A stretch of 64,000 bases of DNA from Pseudonocardia sp. 73-21 (GCF_001899645.1 NZ_MKVV01000020.1:1-64000), one strand, 5' to 3'; shown: positions 8,384 to 16,904, counted from the first letter of the stretch. The notes: generated by a model not told the origin, from the letters alone. Program-made: numbers and translations.

Positions 8384-9273
8384 GACGCCACCACCGGGTT
8401 CACCAGGCGTCCGACCCGGTCGATCTCCACGACCACCTCGTCACCGTCGGCGAGGAACTCGTTGCGGGGCAGCCCGACGCCGGCCGGGGTGCCGGTGAGG
8501 ATGAGATCGCCGGGTTCGAGGGTGACCATCCGGCTGACGGCGGCGACCAGGTCGGCGACCGGGCTGATCATGTCGGCGGTCGAGGAATCCTGCTTGAGCA
8601 CGCCGTTGACGAACAGCCGCACGGCGAGATCGGTGGTGTCGCCCACCAGCCAGGCCGGGACCAGGCCGGGTCCGATCGGACAGAAGCCGTCCTGCGCCTT
8701 CGACCCCACCCAGTCGAAGCCGAAGGGCTCCGACACCGCGTCGGGCCGGCTGAGCCGGGACCGCGCGGAGATGTCGTTGGCGGGCAGGTACCCCGCGATG
8801 TGCGCGGCGACGTCGCCGGGTGAGAGGTCGCGGCAGCGGTCGGCGATCACCACTGTCAGCTCGGCCTCCCAGTCGATCCGGGTGTCGCCGGCCGGCAGTG
8901 GGATCGCGTCGCCGGGGCCGATCACGGTCGTCGTGGGCGGTTTGAAGAAGAAGAACGGCTCGGGCGGCGTCGCCGGCGCGGTGATGCCCATCTCAGCCAG
9001 GTGGTCGTAGTAGTTCGCGCCGGCGCAGAGGATCTTCGACGGGTAGGTGAGCGGGGCAACGAGCACCGCGTCCGGGATCACGTCGTCGGCGTCCGGGGTC
9101 CAGGCCCGCAGCAGTGGCTCGACGTCGGCCCACCGCCGCAGCAGCGACATCAGGTCGCCGGCCCCGAGCGCGGGCGGCGTCCTCACGATCTTGTCGTCGA
9201 CCAGCGCGCCGACCGAGACACCGGCCTCACCGGCGCGGGAGTACTGAACGAGCGACCATGGCGGTGCGTGCAT
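8380..9273 (-). CDS. Fumarylacetoacetate hydrolase (FAH) family protein
   Basis: 297 aa, first gene of the minus-strand operon. The core has the FAH fold signature: LCAGANYYDHLAEMG (catalytic His region), DWEAELTVVI (metal-binding Glu pair), GYLPANDISARSRL, and the C-terminal LILTGTPAGVGL with GDEVVVEIDRVG. Relatives hydrolyse acylpyruvates, decarboxylate or hydrate oxo-acids such as 2-hydroxymuconate derivatives, or act on fumarylacetoacetate. Near two VOC ring-cleavage-type genes, an acylpyruvase or hydratase role is plausible. Read divergently from the GntR regulator. Confidence 0.85.
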   Translation of the reverse strand: MHAPPWSLVQYSRAGEAGVSVGALVDDKIVRTPPALGAGDLMSLLRRWADVEPLLRAWTPDADDVIPDAVLVAPLTYPSKILCAGANYYDHLAEMGITAPATPPEPFFFFKPPTTTVIGPGDAIPLPAGDTRIDWEAELTVVIADRCRDLSPGDVAAHIAGYLPANDISARSRLSRPDAVSEPFGFDWVGSKAQDGFCPIGPGLVPAWLVGDTTDLAVRLFVNGVLKQDSSTADMISPVADLVAAVSRMVTLEPGDLILTGTPAGVGLPRNEFLADGDEVVVEIDRVGRLVNPVVAS

Positions 9274-9287
9274 CTGGGACCTCTCCG

Positions 9288-9299
9288 ACTGTCGACACC
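9288..9299. promoter_or_regulatory. Weak copy of the GntR operator before the FAH operon
   Basis: ACTGTCGACACC keeps the TGTCGACA centre of the perfect operator nearby but has imperfect ends. It lies 15 bases before the FAH start codon, where bound protein would block the minus-strand operon. Found by eye only. Confidence 0.5.
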
Positions 9300-9348
9300 G
9301 GGGGCCGACGAGTCGAGGAACAGTTCGTCGTCATCGGTGCCCCGTCAG

Positions 9349-9360
9349 AGTGTCGACACT
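9349..9360. promoter_or_regulatory. Perfect 12-bp palindrome, predicted GntR/FCD operator
   Basis: AGTGTCGACACT is a perfect palindrome in the divergent promoter between the FAH operon and the GntR gene, about 75 bases from each start codon. The identical 12-mer recurs before the VOC operon. Repetition at the targets next to a GntR gene makes it the best candidate binding site and suggests autoregulation. Confidence 0.75.
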
Positions 9361-9433
9361 TTTTGGTCGCGTCAAGGGGCGATTCGGGGGCATCTCCCGC
9401 TACAGTTCGGTCGATCCCGACCACGGGTCGTCG

Positions 9434-10234
9434 ATGGGGGAGGTGGGCATCACGGTGTCAGAGGCGCTCGACAAGCTGCCCGGACTGCGGATCACCGACC
9501 CGCGCCGGATCAGCATGGAGGTGCACGCGCACCTGCGGGCACTGATCGTCAGCGGCGTCCTGGAGCCCGGCACGGAGCTCAAGCAGGCGGAGCTCGCACG
9601 GGTCTTCGCGGTCAGCCGGGCCCCGCTCCGCGAGGCGTTCCGGATGCTGCAGGAGGAGGGCCTCGTCGTCGGCGAGCTCAACCAGCGCAGCCGGGTCGCC
9701 GGCTTTGATCCCGACGAGCTCGAGCTCCTCTACGCCGCGCGGATCGCCCTCGATGCGCTCGGGGCCCGCCTCACGGCAGGCCGGCTGACGGCGGCGGAGG
9801 CGAAGGCGGCCGCCACGGCGCTGCGCGAGATGGACCGGGCCAACCGGGCCTCGGACATGACGAGCTGGTCGCAGGCGCACCACCGGTTCCACCGCATCGT
9901 CGTGGCCCGGTGCGGGGCGCGGGTCCTGCGCACGGTCGCCTCCTACGCGGAGCAGAGCGAGCCCTACGTGCGGGCGTTCCAGGCGCGGCACCGGGACCTG
10001 TTCCCGGACCGGCACCGCGAGCACGTCGCCATCCTCGACGCCGTCCTGGACGGCGACCGCAACCTCGCGGCCCGGCTGATGGCCGAGCACCTCGCCGGCA
10101 CCGCCCGTCGGGTCCTCTGCGACTTCACCCCCGACCGACCGGCCGGCGCGGTGGAGGAGGCGGTGGCGTACGCCAGTGCGGTCGTCCCGCTGTCGGGCCC
10201 CACTGGACATGCTGGAGAAGTGTCGACACTATGA
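9434..10234 (+). CDS. GntR-family transcriptional regulator, FCD domain
   Basis: 266 aa from the ATG at 9434. An upstream in-frame start at 9350 would put the operator inside the gene and gives no family-like sequence. The winged helix-turn-helix is at about residues 25-85 (HLRALIVSGVLEPGTELKQ, then FAVSRAPLREAFRMLQEEGL). The all-helical FCD effector domain is at about residues 95-235, with the His/Asp metal-site pattern (AHHRFHRI, HREHVAILDAVLDG, AEHLAGTARR). FCD regulators usually bind small carboxylates. Its last codons contain a copy of the operator. Confidence 0.9.
   Translation: MGEVGITVSEALDKLPGLRITDPRRISMEVHAHLRALIVSGVLEPGTELKQAELARVFAVSRAPLREAFRMLQEEGLVVGELNQRSRVAGFDPDELELLYAARIALDALGARLTAGRLTAAEAKAAATALREMDRANRASDMTSWSQAHHRFHRIVVARCGARVLRTVASYAEQSEPYVRAFQARHRDLFPDRHREHVAILDAVLDGDRNLAARLMAEHLAGTARRVLCDFTPDRPAGAVEEAVAYASAVVPLSGPTGHAGEVSTL
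10219..10230. promoter_or_regulatory. Second perfect GntR operator, inside the 3' end of the regulator gene
   Basis: The same AGTGTCGACACT palindrome overlaps the last codons of the GntR gene (Val-Ser-Thr-Leu, then stop at 10232) and ends 35 bases before the ATG of the VOC operon. The regulator gene thus encodes its own operator in its terminal residues. The position suits repression of the downstream operon. Confidence 0.75.
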
Positions 10235-10265
10235 CGGGAGCATCGGCGACAGAAGGAGTCAGGTC

Positions 10266-11174
10266 ATGACCACACCGGAGGCGGACTCCGCCGTCCGCGT
10301 CTCGAAGCTCGGCTACGTGGGGTTCGAGACGCCCGACATCGACCGGATGGTCGAGTACTACACGAAGGTCCTCGACTTCCACGTCGAGGAGCGATCGCCG
10401 GACGGCGCCTTCCTCACCACCGGCTCCGACCACCACTGCGTCGTGCTGACGAAGGGCAAGACCCGGGCCAGGTCGGCGGTGGGCTACGAGATCTGGGAGT
10501 CCCTCGACGACGCCGGGCGCCGGCTGCAGGAGGCGGGCTACGAGGTCGAACGCCGCAGCGACATCGGCCCGGGCACACCCGACGTGCTCGTCCTCGCCGA
10601 ACCCGGCACCGGCGTGCCCCTGCACCTGTTCAGCGCCCAGGAGCTCAGCGGCGTGCAGGACTACCCGCCGCTACGGCCCACCAAGCTCGGTCACGTCGCG
10701 GCGTTCACGCCCGAGCTGGCCTCGATGCAGAAGTTCTACCAGGACCTTCTCGGCTTCCGCTGGTCCGACACCATCGGCGACTTCTTCGTGTTCCTGCGAT
10801 GTAACGCCGACCACCACGCGGCCAACTTCATGGCCAGCACGAAGTTCGAGGGCATGCACCACATCGCCTACGAGATGCGCGACCCCAACCACCTGATCAG
10901 CATGCTCGACCACATGGGGCACAACGGAGTGCGGCTGCACTGGGGCCCGGGGCGGCACGGCCCGGGCCACAATCTGTTCACCTACCACAAGGATCCAGAC
11001 GGCAACACGATCGAGCTGTTCACGCAGATCGACGTGATCCACGACGAGGCCAAGGGGTACTGGGAGCCGCGGCCGTGGCACGAGACCCATCCGCAGGGTC
11101 CGCGCACGTGGGAGGTCGACCTGGCGACGGTCAACATCTGGGGACCGATCCACCAGGAATCGCTGGACCACTGA
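10266..11174 (+). CDS. VOC-fold extradiol dioxygenase-like protein (two VOC modules)
   Basis: 302 aa; ATG at 10266 has a GAAGGAG ribosome site about 9 bases upstream. Two tandem VOC modules (about residues 12-125 and 138-258) match type I extradiol dioxygenases. Candidate Fe(II) ligands of the C-terminal module are visible: His143 (TKLGHVAAF), His198/199 (EGMHHIAYE) and Glu250 (DGNTIELF). A second His-rich stretch (LHWGPGRHGPGHN) precedes the last strand, as in active extradiol enzymes. Predicted to cleave a catechol-type ring. First gene of a three-gene operon. Confidence 0.85.
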   Translation: MTTPEADSAVRVSKLGYVGFETPDIDRMVEYYTKVLDFHVEERSPDGAFLTTGSDHHCVVLTKGKTRARSAVGYEIWESLDDAGRRLQEAGYEVERRSDIGPGTPDVLVLAEPGTGVPLHLFSAQELSGVQDYPPLRPTKLGHVAAFTPELASMQKFYQDLLGFRWSDTIGDFFVFLRCNADHHAANFMASTKFEGMHHIAYEMRDPNHLISMLDHMGHNGVRLHWGPGRHGPGHNLFTYHKDPDGNTIELFTQIDVIHDEAKGYWEPRPWHETHPQGPRTWEVDLATVNIWGPIHQESLDH

Positions 11175-11178
11175 GCCG

Positions 11179-11841
11179 GTGTCCACCGCGGAGGAGCTGG
11201 TCGGAGCCGGGAGGATCCTGGCCCGGCACGAGCTGGTCACGGCCTTCGGCCACCTTTCCGTCCGCGACGGCGACACCATGGTCATCACACCACCGGTGCC
11301 GCTGCACGGCGCCGAAGCGCCTGACTGCCGGGTCGTCCGGCTGAACGCGGCGGCGCTGCCCCCGGGTGTGCCCGCCGAGGCGTGGCTGCATCTCGCCGTC
11401 TACCGCGCCCGCCCCGACGTCGGAGCCGTCTGCCGGGCCCAGCCCGATGACGCGACGGCGCTCGCCGCGGCGGGGGTCCGCATCGGACCCGTCACCGGCC
11501 ACGCGGTGCTCGCCGGTGCGCCTGTGCCGGTGTCGGGACCCGCGGTTCTCGTGCGGGACGCGGCCACGGCCGACCGAGCGGTCGCAGCTCTCGAAGGCGG
11601 CGACTCGCTCGTCCTGAGGGGGAACGGCGCGGTCACCACCGCCGATTCCCTGGGCCGCGCGGTCGCCCGGATGTGGCTGCTGGCCCGGGTGTCCCGAACC
11701 GTCGCCCTCGCGGCCGTAGCGGGCGATCCCCATGACCTGTCCGACGAGGAGATCGCGAGCTGGCGTGCGGTGTCCGGTGAGCTGCTCGACCGCATCTGGA
11801 TCTACTTGAACCTGACCGCTACAAGGGAGAATGCTCCATGA
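11179..11841 (+). CDS. Class II aldolase/adducin-family protein lacking the zinc histidines
   Basis: 220 aa from a GTG at 11179, five bases after the previous stop. The fold is recognisable from VGAGRILARHELVTAFGHLSV and HLAVYRARPDVGAV. In zinc-dependent members the next stretch carries His-x-His; here it is CRAQPDD. The third zinc His (usual GHG) is replaced in LRGNGAV. It therefore probably cannot work as a classical zinc aldolase and may be a decarboxylase, a hydrolase or a binding protein. Its stop overlaps the ATG of the second VOC gene (ATGA). Confidence 0.75.
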   Translation: MSTAEELVGAGRILARHELVTAFGHLSVRDGDTMVITPPVPLHGAEAPDCRVVRLNAAALPPGVPAEAWLHLAVYRARPDVGAVCRAQPDDATALAAAGVRIGPVTGHAVLAGAPVPVSGPAVLVRDAATADRAVAALEGGDSLVLRGNGAVTTADSLGRAVARMWLLARVSRTVALAAVAGDPHDLSDEEIASWRAVSGELLDRIWIYLNLTATRENAP

Positions 11842-12734
11842 TCCAGCTGGAAGACGTCGCCTACGTCCGGTCCGGAACGGCCGACCTGGAGACGGCCGTA
11901 CGGTTCGCGGTCGAGGTCGTCGGTCTGGAGGAGATCGCCCGGGAGGACGGTGTCGCGTACCTGCGGGCCGACCACCGCCACCACTGCCTGGCCTTCGTCG
12001 AGGGGGAGTCCGGTGTGCTCTCGGTGGGGTTCGCGGTGCACGACTCGGCGGCCCTCGACGTCGCCGAGGTCGAGCTGGCCGCGGCCGGCTGCCGGGTGCG
12101 TCGCGGGGACGCGAAGGGGGCGGCCCACCGGCGCGTCCACGACTACCTCGAGTTCGACGATCCGTGGGGCAACCGGGTCGAGCTCGTGAGCGGGCAGGTG
12201 ACCATCCCACGTCCCGTCCGCTTCGGCCGGCCGGCCGGGATCACGGAGTTCGGGCACATCTGTCTCGACGCGCCGGACGTCCGGGAGGCGTACGCGTTCT
12301 GGTCCTCACTGTTCAACATCAGGATCTCGGACTGGATCGGGGACCGGGCCGCGCTCATGCGGTTCGATCCCGTGCACCACAAGCTGGCAGTCTTCCAGGG
12401 CGACCGGCCGGGCCTGTGCCACATGAACTTCCAGGTCGCCTCGCTCGACGACGTCATGCGCAGCTGGCACGTGCTGGAGCGGGCCGGTGTCGAGATCGAG
12501 CTGGGTCCCGGCCGGCATCCCCAGTCCACGGCGGTCTTCCTGTACTTCAAGGGTCCAGAAGGGCTGACCTACGAGTACTCGTGGGGGGTCCGGCGGATCG
12601 AGGACGACGAGGGGTGGCGTCCGCGTTACTTCGATCCCGCCGAGCCCGATGCCGTGGACCTCTGGGCAGGCCCGACCTCGAAGCCGACGCCCCAGTTCCA
12701 GGTGCGCCACCTCGATCAGGCAACCAGCGGGTGA
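11838..12734 (+). CDS. Second VOC-fold extradiol dioxygenase-like protein
   Basis: 298 aa, ATG at 11838 overlapping the aldolase-like stop, with an AAGGGAGA ribosome site. It has two VOC modules. C-terminal module ligands appear conserved (EFGHICLD, LCHMNFQVAS, LTYEYSWG). It is paralogous to the protein two genes upstream in layout but clearly diverged. A pair of VOC dioxygenases flanking one enzyme may act on successive ring substrates or form a hetero-oligomer. Confidence 0.8.
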   Translation: MIQLEDVAYVRSGTADLETAVRFAVEVVGLEEIAREDGVAYLRADHRHHCLAFVEGESGVLSVGFAVHDSAALDVAEVELAAAGCRVRRGDAKGAAHRRVHDYLEFDDPWGNRVELVSGQVTIPRPVRFGRPAGITEFGHICLDAPDVREAYAFWSSLFNIRISDWIGDRAALMRFDPVHHKLAVFQGDRPGLCHMNFQVASLDDVMRSWHVLERAGVEIELGPGRHPQSTAVFLYFKGPEGLTYEYSWGVRRIEDDEGWRPRYFDPAEPDAVDLWAGPTSKPTPQFQVRHLDQATSG

Positions 12735-12736
12735 AG

Positions 12737-12935
12737 GCTCAGGTCGCAGTCCTGGCGACCAGTACCTCTCCCTCGAGGCCGTCAGGGTCGCGGAAGGCGC
12801 GAGAAACCGGAGCACGCAGCGCAGCATTGCCTGATGGTGCGCGACGGAGCCATGGCCTCTGCCCATCTCGACGGCGCCACCCACGTCGGCGCCGCGTTCA
12901 ACCGTGGACTCGAAGGTCTGCTCACGCTCCTTCAC
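12737..12935 (-). pseudogene. Remnant of a VOC/glyoxalase-like gene
   Basis: Minus-strand sequence ending at about 12737 reads SRAFRDPDGLEGEVLVAR before a stop, the usual last strand of a small VOC protein. Farther 5' another frame gives TFESTVERGADVGGAV, resembling the preceding helix of such proteins. The two pieces need a frame change to join and no N-terminus is visible. It abuts the operon of intact VOC genes and the regulator that follows. Confidence 0.5.
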
Positions 12936-12966
12936 CGAGACGCCTGCGCGCCCAGTCTCTCACTCG

Positions 12967-14826
12967 CTACAACGCTCTGGGCGCCGTTGCAACCGGGAGG
13001 TGGTTCTCGTCGATTCCGAGAACCCGCATCTTCCGGTAGAGCGTAGAGCGAGCGATGCCGAGCCGTTCCGCGGCGGCGAGCTTGTTGCCCTGCGTCTCGG
13101 CCAGCGCCTCCAGCACGATGTCGCGTTCCGCCCGCCGTAGCGACGACCGGCCGGTGCGGCTGCTGGTGGAGCGGTACTCGGGTGGCAGGTGTCCCAGCGC
13201 GATGTCGGAGCCCATCGAGCGGGTGACGGCCGTGGCCAGTACGGCCTCCAGTTCGCGAACGTTGCCTGGCCAGTCCAGTGCCGCGAGCGCGGCGACGGTC
13301 CCGGGCAGCAGGCGGGGCACGGGCCGGTGGCGGGTGTGCGCAGCCAGCAGCGCCGGCGCGAGGTCGGGGATGTCCTCCGTGCGGAAGCGCAGGGGCGGCA
13401 CGGTGAGCGAGACCGGGAAGTGGTCCAGTACCCGGGCGGCGGCCGCGTGCGCGCCTCGGCCACGGGCCGTGGCGAACACACGGGTTCCCGACTCGGATAC
13501 CGCGTCGATCACGCCTTCGACCCGGGTGGCGACTGAGGGTACGAGCTGGTCGACGTGCCGGAGCAGGATGGTCTCTCGGCGGCTGACGGCGGAGATCAGC
13601 CGGGCGATCCACTCGGCGGGCTCGTCGTGGGACGCGAGCGCGTCGAGCACCGTCATCGGCCTGTCGCCGGACCGTCGCCGGTGCAGGTGCTTCGCGACGT
13701 GCAGCTTACCCACGCCGGGCTCCCCGCAGACCAGCAGCGGAACATCGGTACGCAGAGCGGTATCGACGTCCTCACGCAGCCGCACGCTGGCGACGCTGCG
13801 TCCCGCGAGCGCCTCCCGATCCGCGCGCAGGTGAGTCGGCCGCGGCCGGGGCCGGGCGGCCGCCGTCCGATCCGTTGGCCTGGGTTGCGGGCGCATCTCC
13901 ACCAGTACACCGGCCATCGAGCCGCGCTCTCCCACCCGCGTCGCCCGTGCCTGCACGACGACGTCACGCGCGAGTCGAACCTCGCTGACGCACTCGTCGC
14001 CGGTGCCGAGCGTGCGGCAGGCCCAGTCCCAGAGCATCGCCTGGTCGGACACGTCGAGCAGGACCGATGCTGCGGTGTTCGCCATGACCACGGTCTCGTT
14101 CAGCGACAGCACCGCCGTCGTGGCGCGCCGACTGGCCCGCAGGAAGTGCTCCAGCAACATCTGTTCACGGCGCGACGCGTCGGCGTAGATCCGCGATTCG
14201 ATCTCCCGCACCGCGGCGAGCACGACCGGTTTCAACAGCTCGTGGGAGTCGTCCACGCGACAGGTGACATCCAGGACGCCCTCGACGGACCCGGTGATCG
14301 GGTGTCGTACGGGCGAGCCGATGCACGTGAATTCCTGCAGGTTCTCCCGGAAGTGCTCAGGCCCCGAAACGATGAACGGCTTGCGTTCCTCGAGGGCGCT
14401 GCCGATCCCGTTGGTTCCGGTGAACTCCTCGGCGTAGAGGAAGCCCGGGCACACCGATGCGCGGTCGAGCGCGCGCGCGAGCTCTCGCCCGCCGGCGCGT
14501 CGATCGATGATCTGTGCGTCGGCGTCGGCCAGCAGGATCGACACCGGGCCGCCCTCCATCTGGTCGGCGAGCCGATCGATCACCGGGCCGGCGGCGCGGA
14601 GCAACCGGTTGGGGCGCTCGAACTCCGGCCGGTACGGGACGTCCTCGGAGTGCGCCGCAACACCCACGACCTGGCACCGCCGCCAGGACGAGATGATCTC
14701 CTGTCGGACCGCGGACCGCTGCTGGTCCTCCAGTGAGATGGGTCGGTTCAGCACGCGCTCGCGCTCGTCACGCGGCCCGTCAACACGTCCAGGCACAGCC
14801 GCCCCCTCACCGTCGAGGCCGGGCAT
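12967..14826 (-). CDS. AcoR/MimR-like GAF-AAA+-Fis regulator without the sigma-54 loop
   Basis: 619 aa. The N-terminal segment (to about 230) is AcoR-like with a GAF sensor (SILLADADAQII, EEFTGTNGIGSAL, CIGSPVRHPITG). A central PAS-like stretch and a AAA+ core follow, with Walker A GEPGVGKLHVAK near residue 375. The C-terminus is a Fis-type helix-turn-helix (GNKLAAAERLGIARSTLYRK). The GAFTGA loop that contacts sigma-54 is absent and Walker B is degenerate (ILLRHVDQL), so it should work with ordinary sigma factors. Such regulators commonly sit beside ketone or alkane monooxygenases; here it is divergent from a BVMO. Confidence 0.85.
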   Translation of the reverse strand: MPGLDGEGAAVPGRVDGPRDERERVLNRPISLEDQQRSAVRQEIISSWRRCQVVGVAAHSEDVPYRPEFERPNRLLRAAGPVIDRLADQMEGGPVSILLADADAQIIDRRAGGRELARALDRASVCPGFLYAEEFTGTNGIGSALEERKPFIVSGPEHFRENLQEFTCIGSPVRHPITGSVEGVLDVTCRVDDSHELLKPVVLAAVREIESRIYADASRREQMLLEHFLRASRRATTAVLSLNETVVMANTAASVLLDVSDQAMLWDWACRTLGTGDECVSEVRLARDVVVQARATRVGERGSMAGVLVEMRPQPRPTDRTAAARPRPRPTHLRADREALAGRSVASVRLREDVDTALRTDVPLLVCGEPGVGKLHVAKHLHRRRSGDRPMTVLDALASHDEPAEWIARLISAVSRRETILLRHVDQLVPSVATRVEGVIDAVSESGTRVFATARGRGAHAAAARVLDHFPVSLTVPPLRFRTEDIPDLAPALLAAHTRHRPVPRLLPGTVAALAALDWPGNVRELEAVLATAVTRSMGSDIALGHLPPEYRSTSSRTGRSSLRRAERDIVLEALAETQGNKLAAAERLGIARSTLYRKMRVLGIDENHLPVATAPRAL

Positions 14827-14998
14827 TGACTCGTCAGTCGTTCAGCCAACCATGCCTGTGTCCCACCGACTGTCCGAAAACGCAACACCGTGGTGGTCAC
14901 CGCGTGCTCGGTGGCGCTTCTTGCCGAACCTCCCGACGGACGTCTCCGGTATCCGGTCGACAGACGGCATCCGATCCGGCAGCCAGAAACGCGAGAAC

Positions 14999-15100
14999 GA
15001 ACTCGTAGCCGTCGCCGACCCGGGTCACGACCTCCATATCGCCGAAGAGCCGCTCGGCCCGCCACAGCAACCGCTTGATCAGCAACCATCGGTCCAACAT
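14999..15100 (-). pseudogene. N-terminal fragment of an acyl-CoA synthetase
   Basis: An ATG at 15100 on the minus strand begins about 34 residues (KRLLWRAERLFGD, EVVTRVGDGYEF) that match the conserved N-terminus of long-chain acyl-CoA synthetases. The pattern is then lost and the frame stops at 14897. The fragment lies inside the divergent promoter region between the regulator and the BVMO. It is a leftover of a gene displaced from here. Confidence 0.55.
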
Positions 15101-15132
15101 CAGGCCCGTCCATTCCCGCCTCCCCGGAGCGC

Positions 15133-15186
15133 TGTCCGAAATCCGCGACAGGGACCGAATGCCAGCGTGTGTCGCGTTCTCGGACA
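15133..15186. promoter_or_regulatory. Two TGTC-GACA inverted repeats before the BVMO gene
   Basis: TGTC (15133-15136) pairs with GACA (15147-15150) over a 10-base gap. TGTC (15170-15173) pairs with GACA (15183-15186) over 9 bases. Another TGTCCGAAA half-site lies at 14871, nearer the regulator gene. Spaced short repeats of this kind are typical of Fis-helix activator sites. The downstream BVMO ATG is about 70 bases away. Assignment to the neighbouring regulator is inference. Confidence 0.45.
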
Positions 15187-15254
15187 GTGAACGTCCTCAC
15201 TGTGCGCTCACACTCCGGCATTCCATCCACACAGACACAGGAGCAGGAGCGGGT

Positions 15255-16874
15255 ATGAGCACGTCCGACAGCACCGTCGAGGAACTCGACGTCCTCGTGA
15301 TCGGGTCCGGTTTCGCCGGGATCTACCAGCTCCACCGGCTACGCAACCTCGGGCATTCCGTGAAGATCTTCGAAGCCGGTTCGGCGCTCGGCGGTATCTG
15401 GTACTGGAACTGCTACCCGGGCGCCCGAGTCGACACCGAGGGACCGATCTACCAGTTCGCCTACCAGGACCTGTGGAAGGACTGGGAGTATCAGGCCCTC
15501 TACCCGGACTGGAGCGAGGTCCGCGAGTACTTCGACTACGTCGACCGCAAGCTCGACATCTCCCGCGACGTCCGGTTCAACACCCGGGTCGAGTCAGCCG
15601 AATTCGACACCGAGCGCAACCAGTGGGTCGTGCGGTCCTCCGACGGCGCGACCACCCGCTGCACCTATCTGGTGCCCTGCCTCGGGTTCGCCTCCAAGCC
15701 CTACGTCCCGACGATCCCGGGGCTGGACTCCTACCGCGGGATCAGCCACCACACCGGGCTGTGGCCGCAGGACGGCGTGGACCTGACCGGGAAACGGGTC
15801 GCTGTGATCGGCACCGGTGCCAGCGGCGTGCAGGTCATCCAGGAAGCAGCCAGCGACGCCGCGGACGTGACCGTCTTCCAGCGCACCCCGAACCTCGCGA
15901 TCCCCATGGGCCAGCGCACGCTCACCCCCGCGGACCAGGCCGCGATCAAGGCCGAACTGCCCGAGCGGTTCGCCTCCCGCGCCAGCACGTTCGCCGGATT
16001 CGACTACGACTTCACACCGATCAACGCCGTCGACCTCCCCGAACAGGAGCGCACCGCCGGCTACGAGGAGCTGTGGGAAAAGGGCGGCTTCCGCTTCTGG
16101 CTCGCCACCTTCCAGGACACCCTGTTCGACCAGAAGTCCAACGACTACGCCTACACGTTCTGGCGGGACAAGGTCCGCGCCCGGATCAAGGACCCGCTGC
16201 TCGCCGAGAAACTCGCGCCGACCGACCCGATCCACCCCTTCGGCGTCAAACGGCCGTCGCTGGAGCAGAACTACTACGACGTCTACAACCAGGACAACCT
16301 CCACCTCGTCGACCTGAACGAGACGCCGATCGAGACCGTCACCGAGCGCGGCATCCGCACCGCGGACGGCACCGAGCGCGAGTTCGACGTCATCGTCCTC
16401 GCCACCGGCTTCGACTCGGTGTCCGGCGGGCTCACCCGCCTCGACATCCGTGGCACCGACGGCACCCTGCTGCGCGACAAATGGGCCGACGGGATCAGCG
16501 CACACCTCGGCGTGGCCACCGCCGGGTTCCCGAACCTGCTGTTCGTCTACGGCCCGCAGAGCCCGTCAGGCTTCTGCAACGGTCCCACCTGCGCCGAGAT
16601 CCAGGGTGAGATGATCGTCGAGATCGTCGAGCACCTGCTGTGCAACGGCCACCAGCGCATCGAGTCGACCCCCGAGGCCGACCAGGCGTGGAGCGAGCAC
16701 GTCGCCGAGCTCGTCGGCCCGACACTGTTCACCAAGGCCAAGTCCTGGTACATGGGCGCGAACATCCCGGGCAAGGCGATCCAGAGCCTCAACTACCCCG
16801 GTGGTCTCCCGCTCTACCAGGAGAAGTACGCGGAGTCGAAGGCGAACGGCTACGCCGGCTTCCGGATCTCCTGA
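15255..16874 (+). CDS. Flavin-containing Baeyer-Villiger monooxygenase
   Basis: 539 aa from the ATG at 15255, preceded by AGGAGCAGGAGC. FAD motif GSGFAG (residues 17-22); type I BVMO fingerprint YRGISHHTGLWP at about 160-172 (Tyr for the usual Phe); NADPH motif VIGTGASG near 185. The GGIWYWNCYPGARVDTEG segment is typical of cyclohexanone/cyclic ketone monooxygenases, and the length is normal. It would insert oxygen next to a ketone carbonyl to give an ester or lactone, using NADPH and O2. The lactonase-type gene 30 bases downstream supports a cyclic ketone substrate. Confidence 0.92.
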   Translation: MSTSDSTVEELDVLVIGSGFAGIYQLHRLRNLGHSVKIFEAGSALGGIWYWNCYPGARVDTEGPIYQFAYQDLWKDWEYQALYPDWSEVREYFDYVDRKLDISRDVRFNTRVESAEFDTERNQWVVRSSDGATTRCTYLVPCLGFASKPYVPTIPGLDSYRGISHHTGLWPQDGVDLTGKRVAVIGTGASGVQVIQEAASDAADVTVFQRTPNLAIPMGQRTLTPADQAAIKAELPERFASRASTFAGFDYDFTPINAVDLPEQERTAGYEELWEKGGFRFWLATFQDTLFDQKSNDYAYTFWRDKVRARIKDPLLAEKLAPTDPIHPFGVKRPSLEQNYYDVYNQDNLHLVDLNETPIETVTERGIRTADGTEREFDVIVLATGFDSVSGGLTRLDIRGTDGTLLRDKWADGISAHLGVATAGFPNLLFVYGPQSPSGFCNGPTCAEIQGEMIVEIVEHLLCNGHQRIESTPEADQAWSEHVAELVGPTLFTKAKSWYMGANIPGKAIQSLNYPGGLPLYQEKYAESKANGYAGFRIS

Positions 16875-16904
16875 CCAACCATCACAGACCGATCGGAGCG
16901 ATCC

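Noticed and set aside
12967-14826. Sigma-54-dependent activation of the BVMO operon
   Set aside because: The GAFTGA loop and a proper Walker B are missing and no -24/-12 promoter was seen before the BVMO, so ordinary sigma factors are more likely.
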